Program-made: the position numbers and the translations under genes
NCBI GenBank assembly: GCA_029953675.1
Contig: JAMWBK010000009.1
Coordinates: forward strand, 1,736,001 to 1,800,000
DNA length: 64,000 nucleotides
Source of the DNA: Rhodosorus marinus
Taxonomy: Eukaryota > Rhodophyta > Stylonematophyceae > Stylonematales > Stylonemataceae
Reading direction: 5' to 3'
In this document: piece after piece, positions 34,168-45,925 of the stretch
Layout of the letters: each line of letters begins with the position of its first letter
How positions within the stretch are numbered: position 1 is the first letter of the stretch
Notes under the pieces: generated by a model
Databases searched by the model: none
Told to the model about the DNA's origin: nothing
The model's input: the letters and a program-made list of their open reading frames with translations, nothing else

Positions 34168-36226
34168 ATGGGAGAGCAAGAGAATCATAAGGTTATTGGT
34201 TTGAGGGAGGATGGGTGGGTTACTCTCCGGGAAGGAGAAGGATGGCAGAGAGCAGAAGTTGGCGATGAAATTGTCATAAACGCAATTGGCCGCCGAAATG
34301 AAGGAAAGGCAGAGCTCGACAGGCGGGATAACCTGCAGCTTATACTTGGCGATAGCAGCGGTAAGCCCCTCAAGGCATGACCGGCGTTGCTTCTCTTAGT
34401 AACCCTCTTTCTGCCTTCTGAATACGATTCCGCTAACACTTCGTGGTTTTCGCACGGGACAGTTCCAGCTTCATGGAATGAAGCGCTCGAGTCAATGGCC
34501 AAGGGGGAAATTGCAAAAGTGTTCACAGCCGAGAAAGAACTCGAAGCTGGTGGATTTGATAGGCGTTCCGCATGGTATGAATTGGAGCTTCTTAGCTGGA
34601 TTCCAAGGCGAGACTTGATGCACGACGGTACTGCTATCGAGTATCTCTTGAAAGATGGGGAGGGGTGGGAACGCCCGGGAAGAATTTCCGAAGTGCACCT
34701 TCGCATGGAGCTACTAACAACTGATCCAACCCCGAGAGAAATTTTGCCTAGCATTGAAAAAACTCTAGCCACAGAATCACCAAACGTTCCTGAGATGCTG
34801 AGGAGATCTATAGACTCACTAAAGATCGGGTCTATTGTGCGCATCCACTGCAAGGCTTCGCGTACCAAAGAGCTGGTGAGGCTCTTCGATGCTCCCTTGG
34901 AAGGGGAAGTCAGCCTTAAGATGGAGCTCCTCCAATTCTCCAAAATGGAGGATATCTTTGGAGACGAGTCCGGCGTGAGAAAGGTTAGTTTTAGTTTGCC
35001 TTTTTTTTTGGAACTAGTCGTCCTTTCGTACACCGGTGCTATTGCGATTAATTCGCAAAAGCTCGCACCCGGTAGGGCGGAACGGAGGTCGATTGCCTCA
35101 TGGTTCTCAACGTCGACATCGTGCACCTTGTCATTGGGTTTCAGGTACTACGAGAGGGGTTAGGCTTCGAGAAGCCCGGTGATGGAAGCGAAGCCACGTG
35201 CCAGATCTCGTACAGGAAAACGGGAGATGCCACTGTACTCTGGTCTGGTTCACTAACTTTCGTAACTGGTGATGGTGTTACTGCGGAGGGAGTCGATGCG
35301 GCTGTTAAGAGGATGAAGCGAGGGGAAAAGTGTATTTTGTATCTCCGAAAAGACCGAGCGTTTTCGGACCGGTTTTCTCGGTTCGCCCCCCCGGGGGTAT
35401 TTTCTGAGGAGGATCTAGTGGCTGAGATTGAGCTCGTGGACTTCAACAGACCCCCTGCAGTGTGGACGCTGCCATTTGATGACGCTATATCTGCTATGAA
35501 AAGTAGGAAAGATCGGGGCAACGAACTATTCAAGGAGGGAAGGTATATTGAAGCTCTGGACCATTACGATCGAGCGGAAAAGTGCATGACCAACTGCCGA
35601 ACCGATCTAGACGTGCATCAGAGAGCGGCTGTTGACAGTATCCGGGCGACATGCCTTGTGAACATGGCCGCGTGCTATGATAAGCTGGGAAACATAAAAG
35701 AAATGCTCGCTCATGCGGATCAGGCAGTGTTTTTGGAGCCGCAGAGTGTGAAGGTCGGTCAAGATTGCTATAGAGAAGTTTTTGACGCAATAGTCATGAA
35801 TTTAAACCATCCTAGCCATGGTTTAATGCTGAGCTCTTTTCGGATGCAACAGGCTCTATTCCGACGCGGAACTGCACATATGAAGCTCGGCAATTTGCAG
35901 CAGGCTCTAAACGATGTTAGGTTCGCGGCTGACAGTGGTGCTGGAAACGATCCCGACGTAAGAAGACGGACGAAGGAAATCATTGCGAAGATATCCAAAG
36001 AGGTAAGAACTTCGGGCAGGACGTCATGGGCATTGGGAACTCGCGAATAGAAAACTACGATTCGCTCCGGGCCAGCTTGGAATGGGGAGAAAACGCCAGT
36101 CTCGAAGAGCGCAAGTTTACAATAGTTTGCATGTTTTTCGTATCTCCATGCGGTCTACAGGAGCGGGAGGAGCGAGAAAAATATCCCCCGAAATTTCGCG
36201 ACATGTTCAAGAAAAAGGAAGGTTAG
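34168..36226 (+). CDS. Multi-FKBP-domain immunophilin with TPR repeats (plant FKBP62/65-like)
   Basis: Five exons: 34168-34360, 34463-34983, 35145-35753, 35853-36002 and 36161-36226, giving 512 residues. Three divergent FKBP-type domains are visible: ~1-115 (GWQRAEVGDEI; VPASWNEALESMAKGEIAKV), ~120-238 (EGWERPGRISEVHLRMELL) and ~239-340 (LREGLGFEKPGDGSEATCQI; VDAAVKRMKRGEKCILYL). TPR motifs follow from ~350 (RGNELFKEGRYIEALDHY, LVNMAACYDKLG, ALFRRGTAHMKLGN), then a basic C-terminal tail KYPPKFRDMFKKKEG, as in HSP90-binding immunophilins. Many rotamase active-site aromatics are replaced, so some domains are probably non-catalytic. Intron 3 (99 nt, 35754-35852) is stop-free and a multiple of three; removing it restores the canonical VKALFRRG TPR sequence. 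Confidence 0.85.
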
Positions 36227-36493
36227 TTGTGGAGTCGCCAGTTTACATCAGTTCTCCCTCGAACCGATCAGCAGATGCCGGCGCAGCATCAGATAACGCG
36301 GCACAAACTTAAGGTGTCCCTTCGCGCGACACGGATGAGCATAACTATTCGGCAGTCGTTTGAACTGGTAACTAATGAATGGTATGCCTGGCCCTGCGCT
36401 CTTGTAGCTTCCGGGAGAAACAATTGCTTTCTGCCAGATTAATGGCTCCCGGTAGTCCTTTCTTTTGGCCTTAAGTGGGTTTGGATTAGGCAT

Positions 36494-37854
36494 CTACGCA
36501 TCCTGTCCAGTACCTTCCTTCCGGAGTAATGGCTGCGAGGCGCTTGGTGGGTCCAGGTAGAGTATCTCATGTGTTGTGAGAGGAGAAATTCTACCCAAGG
36601 CAGCAGCTACTCCGCAACTAACTCCCGCCGCTGCCGACATTATTAAAAACAACTTTTGCAGCCCAAGGTCTTGATAAATTAATCCACCCGCGAGGGAACC
36701 ACATGCGTATCCCAAGCCCCAGTGCGTTCCAGTAAGCAAACCCTATTTGAAGAAGAGTTGGGAGGTCATTTATAGTTGATGGGTTCCGTTAGTCTGGGGT
36801 TGAATGACTCCTGTGCCGGCGATATTCCATGATGAAGACTAGATATTACCTGCATGGTTGATCTTCCATTGGGAGGGGCAATGGCTCTGAAGAAATGCAC
36901 ACCGCAGGCATAGAAAGAAGCAAACGTAAGGCCGTGAATAGCCTCCATTGGCAAAATTGTCCATGGATTAGAAACCACTGAGTACGTAGCAAAGCGAAGG
37001 ATGTAGCCCAGTTGTGCTAGAGCGACGAGGTTGAAAATTCCAATACGTTCCATCAGCGGTCTGATGTAGAAGAAAAACGGTATCTCACTGATGCAGTTAA
37101 CGAATCGGGCGAGTCCCATCAAAACGCCTGGTGCACCTAGCTCTTTGAGGCGGAGGAATAAGTACGAATCCAGAACGCCACAAAATGATCCAGAAAATAA
37201 CGTAACGACGAGAAATAGACATGCATCCGGTCTCTGAAGGGATCTGAGGAGTCCCCTTACGAAGGATACCGAACCCGCGTCGTCCCGTTGAGAATCGCTC
37301 TCTCCTGCATCCAGATCCCGAAATTTCAGAAGGACTAATATGAAGCAGAAACCGTATAGGACATTCATTTCGAAGGCTCGCTCAAATTTCCCGTCCCCAA
37401 TGAGGGTCCCAGCGATCAGCGCAGCTATTCCAAATCCAATTGACCCTAAAAGACGCGCAGATCCGTAACCACCACGTGTCCTCTCAACAGAAATAGAATC
37501 CAGAAGCGACGGGAGTCCCGACATGGACGCTGAGAACAATGCGGAGAGAAGGAGGATGATCCAGAATTCACGAGCAAGAAAGTACATTATCGTACGAGCA
37601 GCGACCCCACAAGTCGCTCCCACTGCAAGCACGGCGATCTTGTTGCGCGTCAGGTCTCCGATTGCAGGAACCACTGGACCGGCTACTAAAACAATTACCG
37701 GTCCAATGCCCGTAAGAAACCCTATCTGTTCCTTCGCGATGCCAATACTCTTGTACCACAAGGGCAAGTACGCTGTTAGAGACCCAAGAATACCGAAGAG
37801 AAAGACATACGCCAGCTTAATCTCCGGAAACTCGAACACGCCTACATTCGTCAT
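36494..37854 (-). CDS. Major facilitator superfamily transporter (MFS_1-like, LacY/MFSD6 group)
   Basis: Exons 37854-36850 and 36742-36494 (intron 107 nt) give 417 residues, with about 12 hydrophobic segments from LAYVFLFGILGSLTAYLPLW to LFLIMSAAAGVSCGVAAALG. The N-terminal LPLWYKSIGIAKEQIGFLTGIGP and the central GGYGSARLLGSIGFGIAA match the MFS_1-like family, whose members include sugar/H+ symporter-like and MFSD6-type proteins. EIPFFFYIRPLMERIG and HGLTFASFYACGVHFFRAIAPP in the C-half are also typical. Substrate cannot be inferred. ATG 37854 gives a natural short cytosolic N-terminus. Confidence 0.87.
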
Positions 37855-37964
37855 TCTGAGCTATTACGCCGACGGTCGACGGCGGAGGAACGGTAACGAA
37901 AGACGTGCGCGCGCACTGCTATGTCAACGGTGAGGGCGCTCTCAATCTCAAGAAAGGCCTGCAC

Positions 37965-38477
37965 TCAGGGCCCTCCAAAGTATTCACAAACGAAAACCTT
38001 CTCAACACTAGCCCCCTTAACCTTTTCTAGCTCATCCATACACAGCATGTACTTTAAATGAGCCATCCGTTCCCAGGCAATTTGGTCCATCTTCTCTAGC
38101 CAGGACATCACAGCGGCATCCCTCGGCCCGCTTTTCTTTATGCGAGGCGTACATGGAGAAATTCCGTCCACACAGAGCGTTGCTGAAAAGGAGCCGCGTT
38201 GCACTGGGCTATTAGAAAATAGCAGCAGCTTATTTTCAATGTAATTCAAGTTTTCCCAAATTAGAGTTCGTAACGAGGGTGCGACTGGACCAGTAAATTC
38301 GTTATAATTTGATGGTGAGGGGCGCTGATGGACCGCGCTCCTTGCTCCTCTCTGGCATGACAGGGAACAGAAGATCAATAAACGGATGATGAACAGATGG
38401 CCCGAATTGACTGTCCTGGACTGAATTGGGTTCTTACTACAGCCCAGAGAGCCCGTAGATAGAGCGCAGTTTTTCAC
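37965..38477 (-). CDS. Possible hypothetical gene or 3' exon
   Basis: A minus-strand frame is open for about 170 codons and ends in VFVCEYFGGP before the stop at 37965, but its first codon is GTG. The C-terminal ~70 residues (from an AG near 38184) have a balanced protein-like composition (MSWLEKMDQIAWERMAHLKYML), so this may be the last exon of an unrecognised gene. No family match. Confidence 0.25.
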   Translation of the reverse strand: MKNCALSTGSLGCSKNPIQSRTVNSGHLFIIRLLIFCSLSCQRGARSAVHQRPSPSNYNEFTGPVAPSLRTLIWENLNYIENKLLLFSNSPVQRGSFSATLCVDGISPCTPRIKKSGPRDAAVMSWLEKMDQIAWERMAHLKYMLCMDELEKVKGASVEKVFVCEYFGGP

Positions 38478-38549
38478 AGGCTTGCTTTTAGATTGAAGCT
38501 TTGCCTTTTAAAGAAACAGGCCTTATGGGCTAGATTGAAGTCCCACTTG

Positions 38550-38593
38550 ACCTCAGTCCTTCAATGGTTTTTGCCGAGGTTCCGTCCGGGCTA
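38550..38593 (+). repeat. Copy 1 of a dispersed 44-bp direct repeat
   Basis: Matches 38832-38875 at 42 of 44 positions in the same orientation, 282 bp apart. Core GCCGAGGTTCCGTCCGGGC. No gene recognised around it. Confidence 0.85.
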
Positions 38594-38831
38594 CTACGAC
38601 GGCAGCAGCCTCCTGTATGGGTCCTAATTATGTCTTATGTACACGAAAACAGGAATCGTTGACTTCTCAGTTTCCGAGGTCATGCATTTCTAGTTTTGCT
38701 CCTTTTTAAGCTCGCTTGCGTACGCGATTTACTGCAAATTCTAGGTTGATTTGGACAAGGTTCACTGCTATGGAGCACACCCTCGTAAAGCCTTCCCTAT
38801 TGACTAAACCACGTATCCATCTAGCAAGCAT

Positions 38832-38875
38832 ACCTCAGTCCTTCAACGGTTCTTGCCGAGGTTCCGTCCGGGCTA
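38832..38875 (+). repeat. Copy 2 of a dispersed 44-bp direct repeat
   Basis: See the copy at 38550-38593; both differences are T/C. Both lie in the spacer 38478-39284, which holds no recognisable gene. Confidence 0.85.
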
Positions 38876-39284
38876 TGTGCGTCGTGGCTGGTCCTCGTCG
38901 CTCGTCCTTTCCGCACGTCGAGGATTGCCCTTTGCTATCCGAGAGTGTACCTATCGAAATAGTATTAGACCCTAAGCTTCCCTACAAAGAAACGAATCAA
39001 GCTTCGGTTCGAAACATTACTGGCTAATTCTCAAAAGCCGTAGGCCAAACAGTACGTGAGCGTCTAGAATGCTGGCGAGATAGCTTGCTCTTGTCTACAT
39101 TTTATTGGTTACCTTTTGTTTTCGTTGAGACAATGCTTATGCAGCTCTTCTACAGGTAAACAGTTCAGCTCTTTCCGACTGTACCAAGCTGAACTAGCAT
39201 CTTATGACTCTGCCTTCCGATCCAGGAAAAAATTTCCGACTATCGCCCAACGCCTCCGTTCTACTGCTCGTCTAGGACATTCAA

Positions 39285-40707
39285 CTAATCTCCTGTGAAG
39301 TACTTATAGAAAAACCGCAACTGCTCCCCGCTTTGTATCATCCCGAAACGCTGTTGTTTGAGGCTGAGCACCGTTTGTCGAAAGTCCTGCCAGATTATGA
39401 TCAGAGAATGGGGAAGGATTCAGCCCGCTTGTTAGGACCTTCAAGGGGATCGGAAGTCACCAAATGTGTATCGATCCTAGCAGGCCAGTTCGACCTCTTC
39501 AGCGGAGAGGATTTGTCAAGACCTTACCTGCGGCCGTAAATCCTCCCCCGCTTCCAGTCTCTGATTTGTCCAATGGATTGCAATCAGCGTGCCCGTCCTC
39601 CCTAAGCCTGCACTGCAATGGATGACGGTTGGAACGTCCTTCTCACGGGCTTCTCTCGCATCTATGTACTCCACTAAATGTCGCATGCTAGAGTCGGGCT
39701 CTGGCACACCGTGATCCGGCCATTTCTGGAAGTGCACCTGTTCGATTCCCTTGGTGGTGTTTTTGTAGGAAACTCGGAGTATTCGCACCACTCCAAAGTC
39801 TTTCTCTGCCTCGCTTTCCAGTTCAACCTTGAAGTTCCCAAACGTCATTTCCTCCATGTTCGTTGTTGGCCAGTACCTGTCAGCCTTGGGTATTCCGTTC
39901 TCCACAACATTGGTAAGCATGATTATAGAAGGCACTCTATGCTCCCATATCATTTTCCAGAAGTCCTCCATTGATTCTTGGAGCGGAGCTTGGGTTGCTA
40001 TATACTGTCGTGGTCCAGAAACACCCGAGACATAGTTTGCGTTGATGTAGTTTCTCGAAAGTGTTGGCTTCTGAAAACCCTGCAGCTTCACCCTGGTTTT
40101 CTCATTTGCAAGAACATTTGTATACCGGTTCTTTTTCTGGTTCACACCGCTCAGAGCTGCCCGAAAGTCAGATTCATCCAGGCTTTCTGAGGCTTCCCTT
40201 TCAATGCTCTTGTTGAGCGGAAAAGGTAGAAGTTCGCGCATCGCGGTCAGTGCACTATGAAAAAACCAAAGCCTTCAAGTGGCTGAACAAATGGGTCCAT
40301 TTGGTCAAGTCTTCCGGCGACGTCAGCGTACATCGCAACGCAGGTTTAGACCCATAGACATCCGAACAGACCGAAGAAAAAATGAAGTTGATCGAAGTCT
40401 CGACACATACCTGCAGTTCCCCAATCCAAGCACGTGGCACTCTGTCCATTTCCTCAACTACCTCCTTCAAGCCTTGGGCTGCTCTGCAGCTTGCCATTGC
40501 TGAGAACAAGCGCGAATACGGACGAAAACCTCTGCTGGGTATGCCACCAATGGGCCACTCCTCCGAACTCTGCTTGCGCTTTCGCCCCCACAACAGACGC
40601 CCTAGCATGTTGTGGCTGCGTTGGTGTGTCTGCGTGCTTTCCGAATGTTGGGAAGGCATGGAAATCACCATCGGACTGATTGCGTTCCGTGCATTAGAGC
40701 AACGCAT
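39285..40707 (-). CDS. Classical protein tyrosine phosphatase
   Basis: Dephosphorylates phosphotyrosine. Exons 40707-40411, 40208-39528 and 39386-39285 (introns 202 and 141 nt, all phase 0) give 359 residues. Landmarks: KNRYTNVLANEKTRVKL, YINANYVSG, YIATQAPLQESMEDFWKMIWE, the WPDHGVP loop with its general-acid Asp, and the P-loop IHCSAGLGRTGT with nucleophile Cys297 and Arg303. The last exon (LSLKQQRFGMIQSGEQLRFFYKYF) supplies the conserved Q-loop helix usually read LR-x-QR-x-GMVQT-x-x-QY. An ATG at 40241 also opens a frame into exon 2, but a strong pyrimidine-rich acceptor at 40209 and the exon-1 phase favour the spliced start. The N-terminal ~90 residues are basic and unrecognised. Confidence 0.9.
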
Positions 40708-41511
40708 GTCTCAAACGCGTTTCCACAAGTCATAGAGTCTTTACTTCTGGGGCATTCGAGGTTTCACTCTAAGAACGAATGCGTAGTCGTGCATTGTTCC
40801 TGTAGCTTGCCTGAGAGGACTTTTCCGCAATGCCATTGGACACTACTCGAGTCATTGCCGATTGTCCTGTATTCGGGGAACCGTCCTCGAGTCCGTTGCT
40901 CTTGCATAAGGTACAACGGACATAAGAGATCTATCCTATTCTAAGAATTAATCTCACGGTTGCTTGTTCTGAACAATTTTCCAGTGAAGGAACTGCTTCC
41001 TCGTAGGGGAAGAGATGAGGGCTACATTCGGAGAGTCTTCAATCTCAGGACTTGAAGTGGGGAATCGAAACTCAATCGGCTTCTGGGCAGATTGTAGTGC
41101 AAGCAAGATATTCTTCGAATGCCCTCTACGTCTGCACACCTCTGAGGGAGCATGGACAGCTGGAACAGTTGCCCGAATAACCGGGACACAGCGGCTGCGC
41201 GGACCATAATCTGCAATTGATAATGTCGGCGAAAGCGAATATGGGATCCACGCACAAGGATTGCCGCAGCGAATGCAACAGTGTCGTTGGCATCAGATGC
41301 TTTGGAAGGTGAGCAGGATCATCTCGGCTGGAATTCAATAGGTTCAACCGCTATTACGAATTTCAGTACGTATACGTATACGCGCGTTGCGACCCTTGGA
41401 TCCAAACAGCGGATCCAACTAGAACGCGCTCAGAAGAAGCTACTTTTAATATGGAAAATAATAGTGTATGAGGTACCTCAGTCTCTCAAAACTGCACGGC
41501 AGCTCTTAGTC
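40708..41511. other. Intergenic spacer
   Basis: No gene recognised. Confidence 0.4.
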
Positions 41512-42646
41512 CTACCCGCCGGCCGCTCCCGAGACGTACACAACGACGCCAAACTGAGCAACGAGAGCCTCCTTTTCAACCGCGCTAACCACAGGAGAGT
41601 CTGACCCGAGAACAGTGATTGAAAGGTTGGAAATCTTTGGCAGAGCCTTGGGGATGGGAACCTGATCCAGGACGTTGGCCAGCAGCAGTTTTTCAAAGCT
41701 TTCAAACGCTCGATCCAGGATCACCCCGAGAACTGTCGCTGCATCGTCGTTATCCAGAATGTCTGCCTCCTCCTGGAGAAGTGTTGTAAGGTTCTCCAAC
41801 TCCTCATCTCTGCCATCGTTCGCTGCTGGTGAGAAGCAGCTTTCAACCAAGATCTCCCTGAGCGCAGCTTTCGAAGTGCTTTCCACCTTTTTTCGAATGT
41901 TTATCACCGCCATCACCAAATCCGCGCACGTGAGTCTACTGTCCAGTTGCATTGGGCCAACAACTTCCACGACAGCCTGCTGAATCACGCGCACCAAGAC
42001 CTCCATACATGACCCGAAGAGGCTCACTCTCGCAAGCTCCACGAATTTATGTTGTGTTTGCTTAGTCAGAAATCCTGAGGGGAGCTCGCTCATGCTTTTC
42101 TCGCTTGACATGTAGCGGCCAACTAGATTGAACTTTGTGACAAGGACTAGCTCTAGTAGACATATCGCGTATACGGATGCAATCGGTCTCACAAAAGAGA
42201 CCACCTTAAGCCTTTCCCAAAGATCTTTTTTATGCTCCCATACCGGTGTTGTTTGCAACTCTCTTACGAGACTGTCCGAGTCCGCCAATTTGAAGACGAC
42301 CTCTCGAACCTCCGGTAGCATCTTCCTGAGCAGCTCGTGGGCGTGCTTCAAGCTTGCCGTGAACCTGAGAAGTTTAGGAGGCGAAAAGCATTAGTTGGAT
42401 GACCTCCTACCATTCAACCCCGGATAACCTTTCTCGATGGCATTCTGTCTATCTAACGCACCCATCTTGAAGCCTGTTGGCTCCGCTCTCTCTCTCTTCT
42501 TCCAAAGCTCGCGTTATGGTGAGGTATTTTTGACGAAGAGAGTAGTACACATAAAGACAGGTAGCACCTCCCACGGCTATAGCAATCTTGATACGATGCC
42601 TTTTTATAAAGCCAAAGGTTGAACTCGCAACTGAAGACAAGCCCAT
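41512..42646 (-). CDS. PEX3: Peroxisomal biogenesis factor 3 (PEX3)
   Basis: Peroxisomal membrane protein that docks PEX19 and inserts peroxisomal membrane proteins. Exons 42646-42462 and 42364-41512 (intron 97 nt, phase 2) give 345 residues, near the usual ~370. The N-terminus FGFIKRHRIKIAIAVGGATCLYVYYSLRQKY is the PEX3 basic-plus-transmembrane targeting segment with the KRH-(R/K)-K motif. The rest is helical (LWERLKVVSFVRPIASVYAICLLELVLVTKFNLVGRY), matching the PEX3 core. The C-terminus is short and Gly-rich. Confidence 0.87.
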
Positions 42647-43674
42647 TGCTCCCGGAGCAGTTACGGCTATACAGAATATTTGTGGCTCCTCGACAAAATT
42701 CGAAACTCCCTCGCTTGCTATATGCAGAACCGCCTACCCACTACCATAGTCCAGGCGCGGAGCCGCCTCCTTATTTGCTTGGCGCGAGCGCCTATGGCAG
42801 GAAGCTGCTTCGTACACAGCGCAAGTGCACTGAGCGTCTCCCCTCAAATCACCTGTACATACCTGCGCACAGTCACTTGCTATCAGACATTGGAATTGCC
42901 CTTGTCGCCTCACTTCTTCCTCCCAGACGAAGCCACCCGTGATCCTCGAAGGCGGAAAATTATTCCACTACTTCAACTTGTTTGGCTCGCTACTTGGGAG
43001 AGGATGCATATTCTTGTTCCGTAGCTGCAGACAATACGTTTTGTATGCAGACCGATCTTACGGGCAAGCAGCGTTGAGAGAACTGCTCCAATCCTAGCAT
43101 GACAGGTAGATTGCGTTAGTCTGTCTTATGTTGGGAGACCGTAGATCCCATGATCTCTTTCGCGTGGAAGATAGGCAACACACGGGAAGCGAGATCTTTC
43201 ATGTTTCACGGACGTCAATAAATGGCTACTTTATCGCTCTTCATTCGCCGTGTGAAAAGCAAGTCCGCAAGAAGATCAACGGGGAAGCCTCCCTGCGTTC
43301 GTCGCCTCAATTTCAGATTCTCGACACGTTCGCGTTGAAAGGACATAGCTTGCACATGAGCTCGCGAACGATGTGAAGGAACAACCTGGATTCTCCGCCA
43401 GTGCATCCAACAAGCGTAGCAAATCTGGACACCTTTCCCACGAAAGGAAGCAAGTCTGTCTGAAATTGTGCGGTCATCCTCGGCTGTCGCTACGTTACAT
43501 GAACGGGGAAGGCGGTCTGTTGCAGTGGGATGTGGGAAAGGCAGCTGGCTAGGAAGGGATCTTCCGAACTACGGGTATAACTAGTACAAGGAACGATTTG
43601 CAGCTTGAGTCGTTCTTTTCAAGTTGGTAAAAGCAGAGCATGTGAATAGTGGGAACGGACGACCGAAATCCGGA
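42647..43674. other. Divergent spacer between PEX3 and the ABC ATPase gene
   Basis: No gene recognised. Both adjacent genes are transcribed outward from this region. Confidence 0.4.
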
Positions 43675-45925
43675 ATGACTTTGACCTCCGGTCCAAGCTC
43701 GACTTGTATGAACGCACGCAGATATGGCTCAGATCAGTGGTCAGAAACTGGGTTTAATCTTTGGCTCGGTGCGTCGCAGATTTCTTTCATTCCTTTCTCT
43801 ATGCTCGCAGATTTCAGAAGAAGTATAAAACCTCAGATCAACCGACAGCCGTCTTGGGTGGCCCGAAGCACTGGTAATTCCCAGGCTGGATCACCTAGCA
43901 CCGGAACGAAGCTTGTACAGCTTCAAAAGGTGACATATGCTTTTGGGTCGACAGTTGTAATCTCGGATCTCGACTTGGATCTTGTTGAAGGTGAAATCGT
44001 TTGCCTTCTTGGCCCATCAGGTGGGAGGCCGTCCCCACCCGAATATTCAAGATAAATCTCCAGGCCGATACTACAGGATGAATCTGAGAGGGACTGCTAC
44101 TCCGTGTGGATGAACAGGGAGCGGAAAGTCGACCATACTGAGGATAATCGCGGGATTAGCTAAACCAACCAGTGGTCGGGTGTTGTACAGGGGTAGAGCG
44201 TTCGAAGGAGTCAACCCTGGCACCGCCATTGTTTTCCAGACGTTTGCCCTTTATCCATGGCTGACTGTACTGGAGAATGTGGGGCTCGGGATACAAGCCG
44301 GCCCCTCGCGCAGGTCCATCGCACTGAAAGCCATCGACACGATCGGCCTCGATGGGTACATTGATGCATACCCGAGGGAACTAAGTGGGTTAGTTTGTAC
44401 CAGTTGCCGCAGACTAGTAGAACCGGCGACTACTGCGTAAATAATCCTCATAGCAGATAATTTTCAAACACCAGGAGCTAACCTACGGACGGTCACCACC
44501 TGTCAAAACTTACAGGGGAATGAGGCAGCGCGTCGGCTTCGCCAGAGCCCTCGCGGTTCAGCCTGAAGTGCTTTGTATGGATGAGCCGTTCAGCGCGTTG
44601 GACGTTCTGACGGCAGAAAATCTTCGTTCAGAACTATTGCGGCTGTGGCAAGGAGGAGAGATCCCCACGAGATCCATTTTCGTAGTTACCCATGGGATAG
44701 AAGAAGCAGTGAGCATAGCGGATCGCGTAATTGTGCTGCAGCGAGACCCGGGACGAGTACAAGCCATCCTCCCAATCGCTATACCTCACCCGCGGGACAA
44801 GAGGTCCCCGGAGTTTCAAACGCTTGTGGATCGTGTGTACACTGTTATCTCGCGCCCCGAAGAAGACGCAGACGAGCTCCTTCAGACCTCCGATGCTTCG
44901 TCCGAGATGTCGCAAGTCCCTTTGACCGTGATGGACACGAAAATATCTGTTGATAGCGATGCACAAAGTCAGACCGAGACGAAAAGGTAGCATCGTACTC
45001 GACTTTCATGGTCATCCCCTTCTGCGAGCCCGTTTGAGGCCTGCCGTTTGTAACTTTGCGGTGAGTATGGATCGAGGTACTCGGAGACATCTGGGTCTGA
45101 TGTGTGTTTCTCTATCCGCAATCGTGTGTTTGAAGGAAGCCCATGCTCCCTGCGGTGCGAATAGGATCTGTTGCCGGACTGCTCAATTTTATTGACGAGG
45201 ATGGCACGGACATCTATCGCTTGGGACAGAGCTTGCAGCTCGACGTGGATGAAATTTATCCAATCATTGAAGCAGCGGATTTGATAGGCCTGGTCGATGT
45301 CCAAGAGGTAGACTTGCGTTCGCCTTGAACATAAGTGTTGGAGGAACCAGTAGAGACTGAAATTCGCGTTTACTGCTACCCCGCGATGGCTAGGGAGACG
45401 TACTCGTTAATGATCGCGGTGCTGAATTTGTAAAATCCAGCATTAATCAGAGGAAAGCTCTTGTTCGAGAAAGCGTTCTCAAAGAAGAAGGAAGCTGGCT
45501 TATACCACAAATATATCATCTCCTGGGCCAGTCGAGACGTTCGAATCGGATTCCGCAGGAACTAATCTTTGATATGGTGCTGCTTAAGCACTTCACGCCG
45601 CAAGAAGCTCGCAAGCAGCTCGAAATTGCCATTGGTAGTATATTATCCAACCATTGCTGCCAGCGTGATGAGCCACGCTCTTCAATAGCCCTTCCACGGG
45701 TCGTGATAGGAGTCTCAACTGGTTGTGCACTGTCTCCTTGTTTTAGAGTGGGGTAGGTACGCCGAGCTGTTCACGTACGATGCGCTTTCCGGAGAGCTCT
45801 TCCTCGTCGAAGGAGAGGATATTATAGCGCAAGAAGAATTGGAGAGACCAGACCTCCTGAGACATCGGCTACAAGTTACTAAGACCGAGAGCGAGGATTT
45901 CCCGGAGAGAAGTGCGGAGACTTGA
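43675..45925 (+). CDS. Nuclear NitT/TauT-type (nitrate/sulfonate/bicarbonate) ABC transporter ATPase with AAA-associated C-terminal domain
   Basis: ATP-hydrolysing subunit of a bacterial-type importer. Six exons: 43675-44020, 44118-44388, 44516-44986, 45136-45307, 45394-45634 and 45747-45925 (introns 86-149 nt) sum to 559 residues in frame. Residues 1 to ~80 are a Ser/Arg-rich extension, poor in acidic residues, like a plastid transit peptide. The ABC domain is complete: Walker A GPSGSGKST (113-121), Q-loop VFQTFALYPWLT, signature LSGGMRQR (204-211), Walker B VLCMDEP with Glu229, D-loop SALD, H-loop His265. The C-terminal ~190 residues (GSVAGLLNFIDEDGTDIYRLGQ ... GDVLVNDRGAEFVKSSINQRK ... EWGRYAELFTYDA) match the AAA-associated C-terminal domain of bacterial NitT/TauT ATPases. 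The exon 3/4 junction is the least certain. Permease and binding-protein partners are not in the window. Confidence 0.9.

Noticed and set aside
40209-40241. ATG at 40241 as the start of the tyrosine phosphatase
   Set aside because: The spliced first exon 40707-40411 joins in phase 0 to a strong pyrimidine-rich acceptor at 40209; the ATG lies in that intron.
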